From: Gordonia asplenii
GTDB taxonomy: Bacteria; Actinomycetota; Actinomycetes; Mycobacteriales; Mycobacteriaceae
Assembly (NCBI RefSeq): GCF_012933505.1
Contig: NZ_JABBNB010000001.1
Coordinates: 62,001 to 126,000, forward strand
Reading direction: 5' to 3'
DNA: 64,000 bases
The position numbers were made by a program, and so were the translations under genes. Below, piece after piece: positions 33,865 through 44,476 of the stretch. The notes beneath the pieces were generated by a model that made no database searches, was not told the DNA's origin, and was given only the letters and a program-made list of their open reading frames with translations. The stretch's first letter is position 1, and every line of letters begins with the position of its first letter.

Positions 33865-34458
33865 GTGAGCGAAACACGGCTGACCATGAGTTCGGGAGTT
33901 GCCGGACTGAACCTCACCGATTCGGTGTTCGAGCGCCTGCTGCGCGAGCGCATCATCTTCCTCGGAACGCAGGTCGACGATGACATCGCCAACCGTCTGT
34001 GCGCGCAGATCCTGCTGCTCACCGCAGAGGACCCGACCAAGGACATCAACCTCTACATCAACTCGCCCGGCGGCTCGGTCACCGCGGGCATGGCGATCTT
34101 CGACACCATGCAACTGTCCGAGTGCGACATCGCCACCTACGCGATGGGCATGGCCGCCTCGATGGGGCAGTTCCTGCTGACCGCGGGCACCAAGGGCAAG
34201 CGCCACGCCCTGCCGCACGCGCGCGTCATGATGCACCAGCCGTCGGCGGGCATCGGCGGCACCGCGGCCGACATCGCCATCCAGGCCGAGCAGTTCGCCC
34301 TGACCAAGCAGGAGATGAACCGGCTCAACGCCGAGCACACCGGCCAGCCGTTGGAGAAGATCGAGGCCGACGCCGACCGGGACAAGTGGTTCCGAGCCGA
34401 AGAGGCCAAGGAATACGGCCTGGTCGACCACGTCGTGACCCGCCTGAGCTCGAACTGA
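33865..34458 (+). CDS. clpP1: ATP-dependent Clp protease proteolytic subunit 1
   Basis: A 197-residue serine protease. The nucleophile Ser is in GMAASMGQ, the His in MMHQPSAG, and the Asp in the [10 protein letters not shown] segment; INSPGGSV forms the substrate-side strand. In actinobacteria it assembles with ClpP2 into a mixed tetradecamer loaded by ClpX or ClpC1. The GTG follows an AGGTAGGA site. The short [11 protein letters not shown] leader is a typical propeptide region. It is followed 32 bp later by clpP2. Confidence 0.96.
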   Translation: MSETRLTMSSGVAGLNLTDSVFERLLRERIIFLGTQVDDDIANRLCAQILLLTAEDPTKDINLYINSPGGSVTAGMAIFDTMQLSECDIATYAMGMAASMGQFLLTAGTKGKRHALPHARVMMHQPSAGIGGTAADIAIQAEQFALTKQEMNRLNAEHTGQPLEKIEADADRDKWFRAEEAKEYGLVDHVVTRLSSN

Positions 34459-34490
34459 CATCGGCATCGAAAGACAAGGAACAGACCCTC

Positions 34491-35171
34491 ATGACTAAGT
34501 CCCTCCCGGATGCCGTTGCCGCCGGAATCGCCGATTCGACGCGGTTCATGCAGAGCATCGAGATGCGCTACATCCTGCCGCAGTTCATCGAGCACACTCC
34601 CAACGGGCAGCGCCAGTACGACCCCTACGCGAAGCTCTTCGAGGAGCGCATCGTGTTCGTCGGCACCCCGATCGATCAGACCGTCGCCAACGACGTCATG
34701 GCACAGCTGCTGGTGCTGGAGTCCCAGGACCCCGACCGCGACATCACCATGTACATCAACTCGCCCGGCGGCAGCGTGCCGGACATGCTGGCCATCTACG
34801 ACACGATGCAGTACGTGCACTGCGACATCGTGACCGTGTGCCTCGGTGAGGCGGCGTCGGCCGCCGCGATCCTGTTGGCCGGCGGCACCCCCGGCAAGCG
34901 CGCGGCCCTGCCCAACGCGACCATCTTGATCCACCAGCCGCGTACCGGCGGCGCCTACCAGGGCCAGGTCTCCGACCTGGAGATCCAGGCCGCCGAGATC
35001 GAGCGGATCCGCAACCGCCTCGACGAGATCCTGTCGGGTCACACCGGCCAGCCGGCCGAGAAGATCCGCAAGGACACCGACCGGGACAACATCCTCACCG
35101 CCGCTCAGGCGAAGGAATACGGCATCGTCGACGAGGTTTTCGAGTACCGCAAGAAGTCCCTCAAGAAGTAG
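34491..35171 (+). CDS. clpP2: ATP-dependent Clp protease proteolytic subunit 2
   Basis: A 226-residue Clp protease subunit with Ser in GEAASAAAI, His in LIHQPRTGG and Asp in KDTDRDN, and a longer N-terminus than ClpP1 (likely processed). ATG 34491 is chosen because it follows an AAGGA site and gives the family's normal start. It partners ClpP1 in an obligate hetero-oligomer, essential in mycobacteria. The C-terminal KKSLKK is lysine-rich. The 188-bp gap to clpX suggests a separate clpX promoter. Confidence 0.96.
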   Translation: MTKSLPDAVAAGIADSTRFMQSIEMRYILPQFIEHTPNGQRQYDPYAKLFEERIVFVGTPIDQTVANDVMAQLLVLESQDPDRDITMYINSPGGSVPDMLAIYDTMQYVHCDIVTVCLGEAASAAAILLAGGTPGKRAALPNATILIHQPRTGGAYQGQVSDLEIQAAEIERIRNRLDEILSGHTGQPAEKIRKDTDRDNILTAAQAKEYGIVDEVFEYRKKSLKK

Positions 35172-35359
35172 CAGCGTGTAGAACCGCCCGTTGCCGCCCG
35201 ATCGGTGCGAGAATTGTTCTCCACCCCGACACGGGCGGCAATTGGCTTTAACGATCGAAGATCACCAGCAAGTAGGGGTACCGTCGAGGTACCGGCGACA
35301 TATCGGTGGCGGCGTCGCGTGCGTCGCATCGAGTTCTTTGGAAGTAGGTACAACAGGCG

Positions 35360-36640
35360 ATGGCTCGAATCGGAGACGGTGGCGACCTCCTGAAGTGCTC
35401 TTTCTGTGGAAAGAGTCAAAAACAGGTCAAGAAGTTGATTGCCGGACCCGGCGTATACATCTGCGATGAATGCATCGACCTGTGCAACGAGATCATCGAA
35501 GAGGAGCTCGCCGAGAACGGCGACGTGAAACTCGACGAGCTGCCCAAGCCGGCGGAGATCCGAGACTTCCTGAACAACTACGTGATCGGCCAGGACACCG
35601 CCAAGCGGACCCTCGCCGTCGCGGTGTACAACCACTACAAGCGCATCCAGGCCGGTGAGAAGAAGGACGCCCGCACCGGCGAGACCGTCGAGCTGATGAA
35701 GTCCAACATCCTGATGCTCGGGCCCACCGGCTGCGGCAAGACCTACCTCGCCCAGACCCTCGCCAAGATGCTCAACGTGCCGTTCGCCATCGCCGACGCC
35801 ACCGCACTCACCGAGGCGGGCTACGTCGGTGAGGACGTCGAGAACATTCTGCTGAAGCTGATCCAGGCCGCCGACTACGACGTCAAGCGCGCCGAGACCG
35901 GCATCATCTACATCGATGAGGTCGACAAGATCGCCCGCAAGAGCGAGAACCCGTCGATCACCCGCGACGTCTCCGGCGAGGGCGTGCAGCAGGCGCTGCT
36001 GAAGATCCTCGAAGGAACCCAGGCGTCGGTGCCGCCGCAGGGTGGACGCAAGCATCCGCATCAGGAATTCATCCAGATCGACACCACCAACGTCCTGTTC
36101 ATCGTCGCGGGTGCGTTCGCCGGGCTGGAGAAGATCGTCTCCGACCGAATCGGTAAGCGCGGCATCGGATTCGGCAACGCGGTCTCCACCAAGGACGAGG
36201 TGGACACCACCGATCACTTCGCCGAGGTGATGCCCGAGGATCTGATCAAGTTCGGTCTGATCCCCGAGTTCATCGGCCGCCTCCCGATGGTGGCGTCGGT
36301 GACCAATCTCGACAAGGCGTCGCTGGTCAACATCCTGTCGGAACCGAAGAACGCATTGGTGAAGCAGTACGCGAAGCTGTTCGACATGGACAACGTCGAG
36401 CTCGAGTTCACCGACGAAGCCCTCGAAGCCGTCGCAGACCAGGCGATCCACCGTGGCACCGGCGCACGCGGTCTGCGCGCCATCATGGAGGAAGTCCTCC
36501 TGCCGGTGATGTACGACATCCCCAGCCGCGACGACGTCGAAAAGGTCGTCGTGACCGGAGAAACCGTGCGCGACAACGTACTTCCGACGATCGTGCCGCG
36601 GAAGAATCGTCGTAGCGAACGTCGCGACAAGAGCGCGTAG
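35360..36640 (+). CDS. clpX: ATP-dependent Clp protease ATP-binding subunit ClpX
   Basis: A 426-residue AAA+ unfoldase. The N-terminal C4 zinc-binding domain has CSFCGKSQ and CDECIDLC; Walker A is GPTGCGKT, Walker B is [11 protein letters not shown], and the IGF-type ClpP-docking loop is seen as RGIGFGNAV. It delivers tagged substrates to ClpP1P2. The protein ends at a 19-bp terminator hairpin. Confidence 0.97.
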   Translation: MARIGDGGDLLKCSFCGKSQKQVKKLIAGPGVYICDECIDLCNEIIEEELAENGDVKLDELPKPAEIRDFLNNYVIGQDTAKRTLAVAVYNHYKRIQAGEKKDARTGETVELMKSNILMLGPTGCGKTYLAQTLAKMLNVPFAIADATALTEAGYVGEDVENILLKLIQAADYDVKRAETGIIYIDEVDKIARKSENPSITRDVSGEGVQQALLKILEGTQASVPPQGGRKHPHQEFIQIDTTNVLFIVAGAFAGLEKIVSDRIGKRGIGFGNAVSTKDEVDTTDHFAEVMPEDLIKFGLIPEFIGRLPMVASVTNLDKASLVNILSEPKNALVKQYAKLFDMDNVELEFTDEALEAVADQAIHRGTGARGLRAIMEEVLLPVMYDIPSRDDVEKVVVTGETVRDNVLPTIVPRKNRRSERRDKSA

Positions 36641-36678
36641 GTCTGACGGCGACGCAGACGACGGTGTGAACCCAATAC

Positions 36679-36723
36679 AAATCGGTCAACCCGAACGGAA
36701 AGTTCGTTCGGGTTGACCGATTT
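36679..36723 (+). terminator. Strong terminator after clpX
   Basis: A perfect 19-bp stem (36679-36697 with 36705-36723) with a 7-nt loop ends in TTT. A further flanking pair, AACCCAA (36669-36675) and TTGGGTT (36727-36733), extends the structure. Confidence 0.9.
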
Positions 36724-36801
36724 CTGTTGGGTTCATGCGGCGATGGATCCAAACGGACTTCTCGTGCGTCTAAGGATCATGTTCCCCTCAGACGAAACGG
36801 C

Positions 36802-37839
36802 GTGATCCGTCGCGAAGAGTTGCTGTCACTCGGCGGCACCGACAACGACATCAAGACGGCCCTCAAGACTGGGCTGCTCGAGCCTCTCGGCTGGGGCGTC
36901 TATGCGTTCGCCGACGACACACGGACGAAGGAACGCAAGTATCGCTTGATGGTCGACGCCGCGACGGTCACCGACGGCGCGGTGTTCTCCTATGAGTCGG
37001 CAGCAGCGATGCACGACCTGCCAATGCTGAAGCCTCCGCTCGACAGAGTGAGCATGACGTCGCTCACCACCGACACCGGCTATGTTCGGCCCCGACGGCA
37101 CCTGCACCCGGGGCCTCTCGCGGACTCAGAGGTCACGACCCACGGCGCACGTCCCGTGACGACTCTGGAGCGGACCGTCTTCGATGTCGCACGTACCTCG
37201 CGCATGCGTCTTCCCGGTGCCCTAGCCGTCGTCGACGCCGGGTTGCGGATGGGGGCCGACGTCGACATCCTCACCGAGATGTCGCATCGCCGCGTCCGCG
37301 GGGTGGCGCTGTTCCGCAAGGCCCTCGAGTTCGCCGATCCGCTGTCCGAGAATCCCGGTGAATCGTGGGGACGGGCACAGATGATCGCCGCGGGTCTTCC
37401 GGTACCACGGTTGCAGCACACCTACCGGGATTCCCAGGGCTTCGTCGGGCGCACCGACTACGATTGGCGCGATCTCCTGGTCGGCGAGTTCGACGGTCTG
37501 GTCAAGTACCTCAACCATCGCCGCGAGGGAGAGTCGATCGAGCAGGCAGTCATTCGAGAGAAGCAACGCGAGGACCGATTGCGCGCGCTGGGCATCATGG
37601 TTATCCGCTGGGTCTGGGCTGACCTCGAAAATGAGCGCGTCGTGCCGAAGCTGTTTGTGTCGGGTTCTACTCCACGATCACCAACTCCTGTGTCGCGCGG
37701 GTCATCGACACATACCGGTCGACGGCGCCGAACCTTTCCGGTGACACCAGCACCACGAGGTCGAACTCCAGACCCTTCGACGTCTCCGGCGTCAGCGACG
37801 ACACCCGGTCCCGGGCGCGGAACGTGGGATCGCCGATGA
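36802..37839 (+). CDS. AbiEi-antitoxin-like protein with C-terminal nuclease-like domain; run-on C-terminus
   Basis: The N-terminal winged helix (GVIRREELLSLGG to GWGVYAF) matches the domain found in AbiEi-type antitoxins. The C-terminal part has GEFDGLVKY and the EKQREDRLRALGIMVIRWVWADL strand-helix pattern of DUF559/Vsr-like nuclease folds. Such stand-alone actinobacterial proteins are common and mostly uncharacterised, and no toxin partner is adjacent. The start is unclear; GTG 36802 is the best candidate. The last ~57 codons (after about 37667) are antisense to the end of helR, have no family resemblance and look like read-through after loss of the native stop. It is probably a lineage-specific insertion between clpX and valS. 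Confidence 0.6.
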   Translation: MIRREELLSLGGTDNDIKTALKTGLLEPLGWGVYAFADDTRTKERKYRLMVDAATVTDGAVFSYESAAAMHDLPMLKPPLDRVSMTSLTTDTGYVRPRRHLHPGPLADSEVTTHGARPVTTLERTVFDVARTSRMRLPGALAVVDAGLRMGADVDILTEMSHRRVRGVALFRKALEFADPLSENPGESWGRAQMIAAGLPVPRLQHTYRDSQGFVGRTDYDWRDLLVGEFDGLVKYLNHRREGESIEQAVIREKQREDRLRALGIMVIRWVWADLENERVVPKLFVSGSTPRSPTPVSRGSSTHTGRRRRTFPVTPAPRGRTPDPSTSPASATTPGPGRGTWDRR

Positions 37840-39796
37840 CACAGGCGATTCCGTCGTCGTGGGTGTCGAGCCACTCGGTGAGCACCGCGTCGAGCTCCGA
37901 CGTCGGGCGGTGACGTACCGGAAGTCCGTTGCTGCGGATCGACGTCGGGATGTTGGCGTCGGGCAGTGCCGCACGGATGATCGGAGCGGCCGCATCCATG
38001 ATCTCCTGCGGCGTGCGATAGTTGACGCGCAGCTGCGCGACGTCGACGTTGCGTAAACCGTTGCGCTCCAGCCGATCCCGCCACGATTCGGAGAACCCGA
38101 GCCGGGCCTGCGCGCGGTCCCCGACGACGGTGAAGCTGCCCGACGGACACCGCGCCCGCAGCATCTGCCACTGCGCATCGGTCAGCTCCTGAGCCTCGTC
38201 GACGACGATGTGCGCAAAAGTCTCGGCGAAGCGGTCGACTCCCTGTTCCGGCAGCGCCGCGTCGTCGACGAGTGCGTCACTGAGACCGCCGCGGACGAAC
38301 TGAGTGAGCAGACTCTCGCGGTCCCCCTCGGCGGCGATCATCTCGTCGATCACCTCCGACTTACGGCGCTGCTCGGCCGCCGCCGCAGCGGTGCGCTCTG
38401 CGGCGATACGTGCCGCCTCGCGGTCACCGAGTCGACGTCGCGCGGCGTCGAGCAGCGGGAGGTCGGCCAGCGTCCACGCCGCACCCGATGGGCGGTGCAG
38501 CAGCCGACGCTCCTCGGCACTCAGCCACGGCGCGCACATTCGCAGATACGCGGGCACGCTCCACAGGTCGCCGACGACATTTGCGGCGTCGAGCATCGGC
38601 CAGGCCCGATTGAGCGCTTCGCGCAGGTCATCGTCGGCGCGCACGATCGAACTCAGCGCCGCCGTCGGGATGTCGGAATGGCGGGAACCGAGGACGTCGA
38701 GCAGCTCGGACCGGATGATCTCGCGGGACTCGTTGTGCGGCGTCGACGATTCGGGAGCGGCGAAGGCCTGCGCCCAGTCCGCTGCGGTGATCTCCACCTC
38801 GCCCCAATCGGTGTCGAGTGTCAGGGGCGCAGTCGGCGGCTCCTCGTAGAAGGCGATGGCACGCTCGACGGCCCCCATCCATTGCGACGACGACTTCAGC
38901 TGCGCCACACTGGGATTCGACTCAGCGACGGCGTCGCCGCCCTCGGGAACCAGATCACGCAGCGTGCACATCGCAGCTCCCTCGGCGCCGAGGTCGGGCA
39001 GGATGTCGGCGACATAGGCCAGATAGGGGTCGTGCGGCCCGACGACGAGCACGCCACCGCGACGCGCCGACACCCGAGGATCGGAATACAGCAGATACGC
39101 CGCGCGGTGCAGCGCGACGACAGTCTTGCCAGTGCCCGGCCCGCCGTCGACGACGAGTGCTCCCTGCGACCCGGACCGGATGATCGCGTCCTGGTCGGAC
39201 GCGATGGTCGCCAGGACATCGCGCATCCGCGGCGAGCGCCCGGCGTCGAGGCTGGCGAGGAACGCGGAATTGTCGTCGGGGACCAGGCCGGGACCGATGT
39301 CGGCGGTGAACACCTCGTCCCAGTAGTCGACGACCCGGAAGTCGTCTCCGTCGCGGCCCCAGCGGTAACGGCGCCTGCTCGACAGACCCATCGGATCGTC
39401 ATGGGTGGCGCCGAAGAACGGCGCGGCAGCCGGTGTGCGCCAGTCGAGCAACAGCGCCCGACCATCCGGCGCGATGAGGCCGGTGCGGCCCAGGTAGGTG
39501 ACCGTACCGTCGTCGCCGACCATGCGGCCCAAACACAGGTCGAGGCCGAATCGGCGCAACGTGCGCAGCTGCGCCGACAACTGGCGGATCTCGGCGTCGC
39601 GCTCGACGGCTTCCTTCGCCGCGCGCGTCGGCGCGCGACGCGCGGTGTCGAGGCGGTCGCCGACGGTGGCGATCGTCGACGCCAAGCCGGCCGCGATGGA
39701 ACGGAAGTGGATGTCGTCGTCGCCGACGAGCTCGGGTGCGGCCTTGTCGGCGAGCCGCTGCGGTAGCCGGAAAGTGCTGGTGGTGGGTCTGCTCAC
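37667..39796 (-). CDS. helR: HelR-type RNA polymerase-recycling helicase-like ATPase (HelD family)
   Basis: A 709-residue superfamily 1 ATPase. The N-terminus has a coiled-coil region (about residues 25-85) and the HelD-type segment YLGRTGL ... LLDWRTPAAAPFFGATHDDPMG. Walker A is DGGPGTGKT, Walker B region IVVDEAQELTDAQW, and the C-terminal motif is SMTRATQELVIVE. HelR proteins dislodge RNA polymerase from stalled or rifampicin-bound complexes and give rifamycin tolerance. A perfect rifamycin-associated element lies 66 bp upstream of the start codon, which strongly supports the assignment. The GTG has GGAGG upstream. The 3' end overlaps the run-on tail of the AbiEi-like ORF on the other strand. 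Confidence 0.9.
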   Translation of the reverse strand: MSRPTTSTFRLPQRLADKAAPELVGDDDIHFRSIAAGLASTIATVGDRLDTARRAPTRAAKEAVERDAEIRQLSAQLRTLRRFGLDLCLGRMVGDDGTVTYLGRTGLIAPDGRALLLDWRTPAAAPFFGATHDDPMGLSSRRRYRWGRDGDDFRVVDYWDEVFTADIGPGLVPDDNSAFLASLDAGRSPRMRDVLATIASDQDAIIRSGSQGALVVDGGPGTGKTVVALHRAAYLLYSDPRVSARRGGVLVVGPHDPYLAYVADILPDLGAEGAAMCTLRDLVPEGGDAVAESNPSVAQLKSSSQWMGAVERAIAFYEEPPTAPLTLDTDWGEVEITAADWAQAFAAPESSTPHNESREIIRSELLDVLGSRHSDIPTAALSSIVRADDDLREALNRAWPMLDAANVVGDLWSVPAYLRMCAPWLSAEERRLLHRPSGAAWTLADLPLLDAARRRLGDREAARIAAERTAAAAAEQRRKSEVIDEMIAAEGDRESLLTQFVRGGLSDALVDDAALPEQGVDRFAETFAHIVVDEAQELTDAQWQMLRARCPSGSFTVVGDRAQARLGFSESWRDRLERNGLRNVDVAQLRVNYRTPQEIMDAAAPIIRAALPDANIPTSIRSNGLPVRHRPTSELDAVLTEWLDTHDDGIACVIGDPTFRARDRVSSLTPETSKGLEFDLVVLVSPERFGAVDRYVSMTRATQELVIVE

Positions 39797-39862
39797 ATAA
39801 CCTCCGTACGACGTGGCGACCGTCGGTCGAGCGCCACGACCTGCGATTGTGCGCCATCACCC

Positions 39863-39881
39863 GGGCCTTGCCGCAAGCCCC
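39863..39881 (-). promoter_or_regulatory. Rifamycin-associated element (RAE) upstream of helR
   Basis: The minus strand reads GGGGCTTGCGGCAAGGCCC, identical to the 19-bp inverted-repeat RAE as I recall it from upstream of rifamycin-resistance genes in actinobacteria. It lies in the helR leader/promoter region, just downstream of a TATA-rich stretch (39890-39896). It predicts rifamycin-inducible transcription. Confidence 0.85.
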
Positions 39882-39971
39882 GGGGTGCGATATATGTTGA
39901 TAGTGGCGGGGGATTCTTTTCGCTTCCTCAGCTGTCCCGGCTCCGCTGTCAGTGGCCCGAACCGCCTTCCC

Positions 39972-39977
39972 TAGAAT
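39972..39977 (+). promoter_or_regulatory. -10 box for leaderless valS mRNA
   Basis: TAGAAT ends 6 nt before the valS GTG, so the transcript should begin at the start codon. Confidence 0.6.
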
Positions 39978-39983
39978 TGACGG

Positions 39984-42644
39984 GTGACCAATGAAGCGCT
40001 GCCCAAGTCCTGGATTCCTGCTGACCATGAGGACGGGCTGTACCAAGGCTGGGTAGACGCGGGATACTTCAGCGCCGACGCCGCGAGCGAGAAGCCGCCG
40101 TTCTCGATCGTGATCCCGCCGCCCAACGTCAACGGTTCGTTGCACATGGGCCACGCCTACGAGCACGTGCTGATGGACGCACTGTCCCGCCGCCGCCGCA
40201 TGCAAGGGTACGAGGTGCTGTGGCTGCCCGGAATGGACCACGCCGCCATCGCCATGCAGACGATGGTCGAGCGCAAACTCGCCGACGAGGGGGTCACCCG
40301 CGACGACCTCGGTCGGGAGGCTTTCATCGAACGCGTGTGGCAGGAGAAGGAAGCCATCGGCGGCACCATCGGCTCGCAGATGCGCAAACTCGGCGACGGC
40401 GTCGACTGGAGCCGCGAGCGATTCACCATGGACGACGGTCTCTCCAAGGCCGTGCACACCATCTTCAAGCAGCTCTTCGACGACGGGCTGATCTACCAGG
40501 CCGAGCGGCTCGTCAACTGGTCGCCGGTGCTCAAGACCGCCATCAGCGACATCGAGGTCAACTACGCCGACGTCGAGGGTGAACTTGTCAGCTTCCGGTA
40601 CGGCTCGATGTCCGACGACGAACCGCACATCATCGTCGCGACCACACGGATGGAGACGATGCTGGGCGACACCGCGATCGCCGTGCACCCCGACGACGAG
40701 CGTTACCGCCACCTCGTCGGCGTCGAGTTGGCTCATCCGTTCCTCGACCGCACCATCCCCGTCGTCGCAGACGATTACGTCGACCCCGAATTCGGTTCCG
40801 GCGCAGTCAAAATCACGCCCGCCCACGATCCCAACGACTTCGCGCTCGGGCAGCGGCACAACCTGCCGATGCCGTCGATCATGGACGAGACCGCCGTGAT
40901 CACCGGCACCGGAACGCAATTCGACGGCATGGATCGATTCGAAGCCCGCGTGAAGGTGCGCGAGGCGCTCGCCGAACAGGGCCGCATCGTCAAAGAAGTG
41001 CGGCCCTACCTGCACAGCGTCGGACATTCCGAGCGCACCGGTGAACCGATCGAACCGCGGCTGTCGATGCAGTGGTGGGTCAATGTCTCCTCGCTGGCCA
41101 AGTCGGCGGGCGACGCGGTTCGCAATGGCGAGACCGTGATCGCACCCAAGTCGATGGAGTCGCGCTGGTTCGGCTGGGTCGACGACATGCACGACTGGTG
41201 CATCTCCCGCCAGCTCTGGTGGGGGCATCGCATCCCGATCTGGTACGGCCCCGACGGCGAAGTGGTCTGTCCCGCCCCGGGGGAACAAGCACCTGCGGGC
41301 TACACCCAGGAGACCGACGTCCTCGACACGTGGTTCTCGTCGGGCCTGTGGCCGTTCTCGACGCTGGGCTGGCCGGCCGACACCGCCGACCTGCGCAAGT
41401 TCTACCCGACGTCGGTCCTGGTGACCGGTTACGACATCCTGTTCTTCTGGGTCGCCCGGATGATGATGTTCGGCACCTACGTCGGCGCGAAAGACACTGC
41501 GGGACTTGGCGATCGGGATGCGCGAGTCCCGTTCACGAGCCTGTTCATGCACGGTCTGGTGCGCGATGAACACGGCCGCAAGATGAGTAAGTCCAAGGGC
41601 AACGGCATCGACCCGCTGGACTGGGTGGAACGCTTCGGCGCCGATGCGCTGCGGTTCACCCTGGCCCGCGGCGCCAATCCGGGCAGCGACATCTCCGTCG
41701 GCGAGGACCACGCGTCGTCGTCGCGCAACTTCGCGACGAAGCTGTTCAACGCCACCAAGTTCGCGCTGATGAACGGCGCCCAGGTGGGCGAGCTGCCCGC
41801 TCGCTCCGAGCTGACCGACGCCGACCGCTGGATCCTCGACCGGCTCGATGAGGTTCTCGCAGAGGCGGATTCGGGTTTCGAGTCCTACGAGTTCGCCAAG
41901 GCCTGCGAGGCGCTGTACCACTTCGCCTGGGACGAGGTGTGCGACTGGTATCTCGAATTGGCGAAGGTGCAGATCAACTCGGGCGATCAGGCCCGAGCCG
42001 ATGCCACCGCGCTGGTGCTCGGCAATGTGCTCGAGCCGCTGCTGCGCGCGCTGTCACCGGTCATCCCGTTCGTCACCGAGACGCTGTGGAAGGCACTGAC
42101 CGGCGGGGAGTCCGTGGTGATCGCGCCGTGGCCGGTGGCCACCGGCGCCGCCGTCGACGCCGAGGCCCGCACCCGCATCGAAGACCTGCAGAAACTGATC
42201 ACCGAGGTCCGCCGGTTCCGCAGTGACCAGGGCCTCGCCCCGAGTCAGCGGGTGGCGGCGCAGATCGACGGCCTCGACCGCGCGGGACTCGCCGATTCAC
42301 GGTCGTACCTCGATTCGCTGGCCCGGCTGAACGTCGCCGGCGACGACTTCACCGCGACCGCCACCATTGAGGTGCGACTGTCGTCGACCACCGTCGTCGT
42401 GCGGATCGACACCTCCGGCAGCGTCGACGTCGAGGCCGAGAAGCGGCGTGCCGCAAAGGATCTCGCCGTCGCCGAGAAGGAGCTGGCGCAGACGTCGGGC
42501 AAGCTGGGCAACGAACAGTTCCTGGCGAAGGCGCCCGACGCCGTCGTCGAGAAGATCAAGGCCCGCCAGCAGTTGGCGCAGGAGGAGATCGTGCGGCTGA
42601 CCGCGAAGCTGGAGTCGCTGGGCGAGCGAAGCGACGGGGAGTAA
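39984..42644 (+). CDS. valS: Valyl-tRNA synthetase
   Basis: An 886-residue class I aminoacyl-tRNA synthetase. The HIGH-type motif is LHMGHAYEH (about residue 53), the editing CP1 domain follows, and the KMSKS motif is [14 protein letters not shown] near residue 535. Anticodon-binding helices and a C-terminal coiled coil ([15 protein letters not shown] onward) end the protein. The GTG is preceded by TAGAAT at leaderless spacing, with no ribosome-binding site. The last codons read GERSDGE and contain a GCGAGCGAAGCGACGGGG stretch similar to the repeat in rsmD. The folC ATG lies 3 nt after the stop. Confidence 0.97.
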   Translation: MTNEALPKSWIPADHEDGLYQGWVDAGYFSADAASEKPPFSIVIPPPNVNGSLHMGHAYEHVLMDALSRRRRMQGYEVLWLPGMDHAAIAMQTMVERKLADEGVTRDDLGREAFIERVWQEKEAIGGTIGSQMRKLGDGVDWSRERFTMDDGLSKAVHTIFKQLFDDGLIYQAERLVNWSPVLKTAISDIEVNYADVEGELVSFRYGSMSDDEPHIIVATTRMETMLGDTAIAVHPDDERYRHLVGVELAHPFLDRTIPVVADDYVDPEFGSGAVKITPAHDPNDFALGQRHNLPMPSIMDETAVITGTGTQFDGMDRFEARVKVREALAEQGRIVKEVRPYLHSVGHSERTGEPIEPRLSMQWWVNVSSLAKSAGDAVRNGETVIAPKSMESRWFGWVDDMHDWCISRQLWWGHRIPIWYGPDGEVVCPAPGEQAPAGYTQETDVLDTWFSSGLWPFSTLGWPADTADLRKFYPTSVLVTGYDILFFWVARMMMFGTYVGAKDTAGLGDRDARVPFTSLFMHGLVRDEHGRKMSKSKGNGIDPLDWVERFGADALRFTLARGANPGSDISVGEDHASSSRNFATKLFNATKFALMNGAQVGELPARSELTDADRWILDRLDEVLAEADSGFESYEFAKACEALYHFAWDEVCDWYLELAKVQINSGDQARADATALVLGNVLEPLLRALSPVIPFVTETLWKALTGGESVVIAPWPVATGAAVDAEARTRIEDLQKLITEVRRFRSDQGLAPSQRVAAQIDGLDRAGLADSRSYLDSLARLNVAGDDFTATATIEVRLSSTTVVVRIDTSGSVDVEAEKRRAAKDLAVAEKELAQTSGKLGNEQFLAKAPDAVVEKIKARQQLAQEEIVRLTAKLESLGERSDGE

Positions 42645-42647
42645 CTG

Positions 42648-44057
42648 ATGTCTCAGTCACCCACTCCCGAGGACCTCGACGAACTCAGTGTCGTCGAGGC
42701 GGAACTCGACACCCGGTGGCCGGAGACGAAGATCGAGCCGTCCTTGACCCGGATCAACGCATTGCTCGACCTTCTCGGGTCGCCGCAGCGGAACTATCCG
42801 GCGATCCACATCGCGGGCACCAACGGCAAGACGTCGGTGACCAGGATGATCGACGCGCTGCTCACCGCACTGCATCGTCGCACCGGACGCATCACCAGTC
42901 CGCACCTGCAGTTGGCGACCGAGCGGATCTCCATCGACGGACAACCGGTTTCACCGCGAACCTACGTCGACACCTACCGCGAACTGGAGCCGTACATCAC
43001 GATGGTCGACGACTCGTCGATCGCGAGCGGCGGACCGCGGATGAGCAAGTTCGAAGTGCTCACCGCCATGGCGTATGCGGCGTTCGCCGAGGCGCCGGTC
43101 GATGTCGCCGTCGTCGAGACCGGCATGGGTGGGCGGTGGGACGCGACGAATGTCATCGATGCCACGGTCGCGGTGATCACTCCGATCGCGATGGATCACG
43201 CCGACTACCTCGGCGACACGCTGACCGCGATCGCCGGGGAGAAGGCAGGCATCATCAAGAAGGGCGACGCCGAGGCGCTCGTGCCGGTCGATCCGGTCAC
43301 GATCATCGCCCAGCAGGCCTCGCCCGAGGTGATGGACGTGCTGTTGCGGGCCACCGTCGACGCGGAAACCATTGTGGCGCGACAGAATTCCGAATTCGCG
43401 GTGCTGGAGTCGAAGACCGCCGTCGGCGGACAGCTGCTGCGGCTGCAGGGACTCGGCGGCGAATATCCGGAGGTCTTCCTGCCGCTGCACGGCGCCCACC
43501 AGGCGTCGAACGCCGTCGTGGCGCTGGCCGCCGTCGAGGCGTTCTTCGGTGCGGGCGCCGACCGCCAGCTCGACGCGGAGGCGATTGCGGCCGGATTCGC
43601 CTCGGTCAGCAGCCCGGGACGGCTGGAGCGGGTGCGCAGTGCGCCGACGGTGTACCTCGACGCCGCGCACAATCCGCATGGGGCACAAGCGCTTGCGCGG
43701 GCGTTGACCGACGAGTTCGACTTCCGGCGGATCGTCGGCGTGATCGGTGTGCTCGGCGACAAGGACGTCGAAGGTGTGTTGGAAGCGCTGGAGCCGGTGT
43801 TCGACGGCGTCGTGCTGACCAACAACGGATCGCCGCGAGCCCTCGACACCGACAGCCTCGCCGACATCGCCCACCGGGTGTTCGGCGAGGAGCGCGTGCG
43901 CGTCGAGCCGTTCCTGCCCGACGCCGTCGAAGCGGCGATCGCCTGGGCGGAGGAGGCCGACGACGGCTCACCGGTCGCCGGGGCCGGCGTGGTGATCACC
44001 GGGTCGGTGGTCACAGCCGGTGCCGCACGGACATTGTTTGGAAAGGACCCGGCATGA
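42648..44057 (+). CDS. folC: Folylpolyglutamate synthase/dihydrofolate synthase
   Basis: A 469-residue Mur-ligase-family enzyme that adds glutamate to folates. It has the P-loop HIAGTNGKTSVTRMI, TSPHLQLATERI, ETGMGGRWDATN and the C-terminal LDAAHNPHGAQAL motif. It is within the valS-folC-DUF4233 operon; its stop overlaps the ATG of the next gene. Gene order is the same as Rv2448c-Rv2447c-Rv2446c. Confidence 0.95.
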   Translation: MSQSPTPEDLDELSVVEAELDTRWPETKIEPSLTRINALLDLLGSPQRNYPAIHIAGTNGKTSVTRMIDALLTALHRRTGRITSPHLQLATERISIDGQPVSPRTYVDTYRELEPYITMVDDSSIASGGPRMSKFEVLTAMAYAAFAEAPVDVAVVETGMGGRWDATNVIDATVAVITPIAMDHADYLGDTLTAIAGEKAGIIKKGDAEALVPVDPVTIIAQQASPEVMDVLLRATVDAETIVARQNSEFAVLESKTAVGGQLLRLQGLGGEYPEVFLPLHGAHQASNAVVALAAVEAFFGAGADRQLDAEAIAAGFASVSSPGRLERVRSAPTVYLDAAHNPHGAQALARALTDEFDFRRIVGVIGVLGDKDVEGVLEALEPVFDGVVLTNNGSPRALDTDSLADIAHRVFGEERVRVEPFLPDAVEAAIAWAEEADDGSPVAGAGVVITGSVVTAGAARTLFGKDPA

Positions 44058-44464
44058 TGGCGACCACGGAGCAGCCGAAGTTCACCGCACCCGCGAACGA
44101 TCCGTGGAAGGGTCTGCGCGGGGTGATGGCTGGCACGCTGATTCTCGAAGTGATCGTGTTGCTGCTGGCGATTCCGATCGTGGCGAACATCGGTCCGGGA
44201 CTGAGCGCCGGGTCGGTGGTGTTCTTCGTCGTGCTCGCGGTGGCGATGATTCTGGGAGCCGGGATGCAGGGCCGCCCGTGGGCCCTCAAATTCGATCTGG
44301 CGCTGCAGATCGTGACGATCGCCGGCGCGTTCTTTCACTGGTCCATCGCCGCGGTGGGCATCATCTTCGGTTGCGTGTGGGTCTATATCGCCTACATCAA
44401 GCGCGACGTCGAGAAGCGTATCGAGCGCGGCGAACTGTACGGGCAGGAACCGATCGAGGAGTAG
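44054..44464 (+). CDS. DUF4233 membrane protein
   Basis: A 136-residue protein with four hydrophobic helices (starting LRGVMAGTLILEVIVLLLAIPIV) and a charged C-terminal tail (KRDVEKRIERGELYG). It matches the conserved DUF4233 family that sits between folC and ndk in actinobacteria (Rv2446c). It overlaps the folC stop codon (ATGA). Function is unknown; an envelope or transport-associated role is possible. Confidence 0.85.
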   Translation: MMATTEQPKFTAPANDPWKGLRGVMAGTLILEVIVLLLAIPIVANIGPGLSAGSVVFFVVLAVAMILGAGMQGRPWALKFDLALQIVTIAGAFFHWSIAAVGIIFGCVWVYIAYIKRDVEKRIERGELYGQEPIEE

Positions 44465-44476
44465 CAACTCGACCGG

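Noticed and set aside
35260..35310. Two GGTACC palindromes upstream of clpX as an operator
   Set aside because: Six-base palindromes this close occur easily in GC-rich DNA and no promoter fits around them.
43205..44467. A long minus-strand frame across folC and the DUF4233 gene
   Set aside because: Shadow of well-supported plus-strand genes; no domain or start signal.
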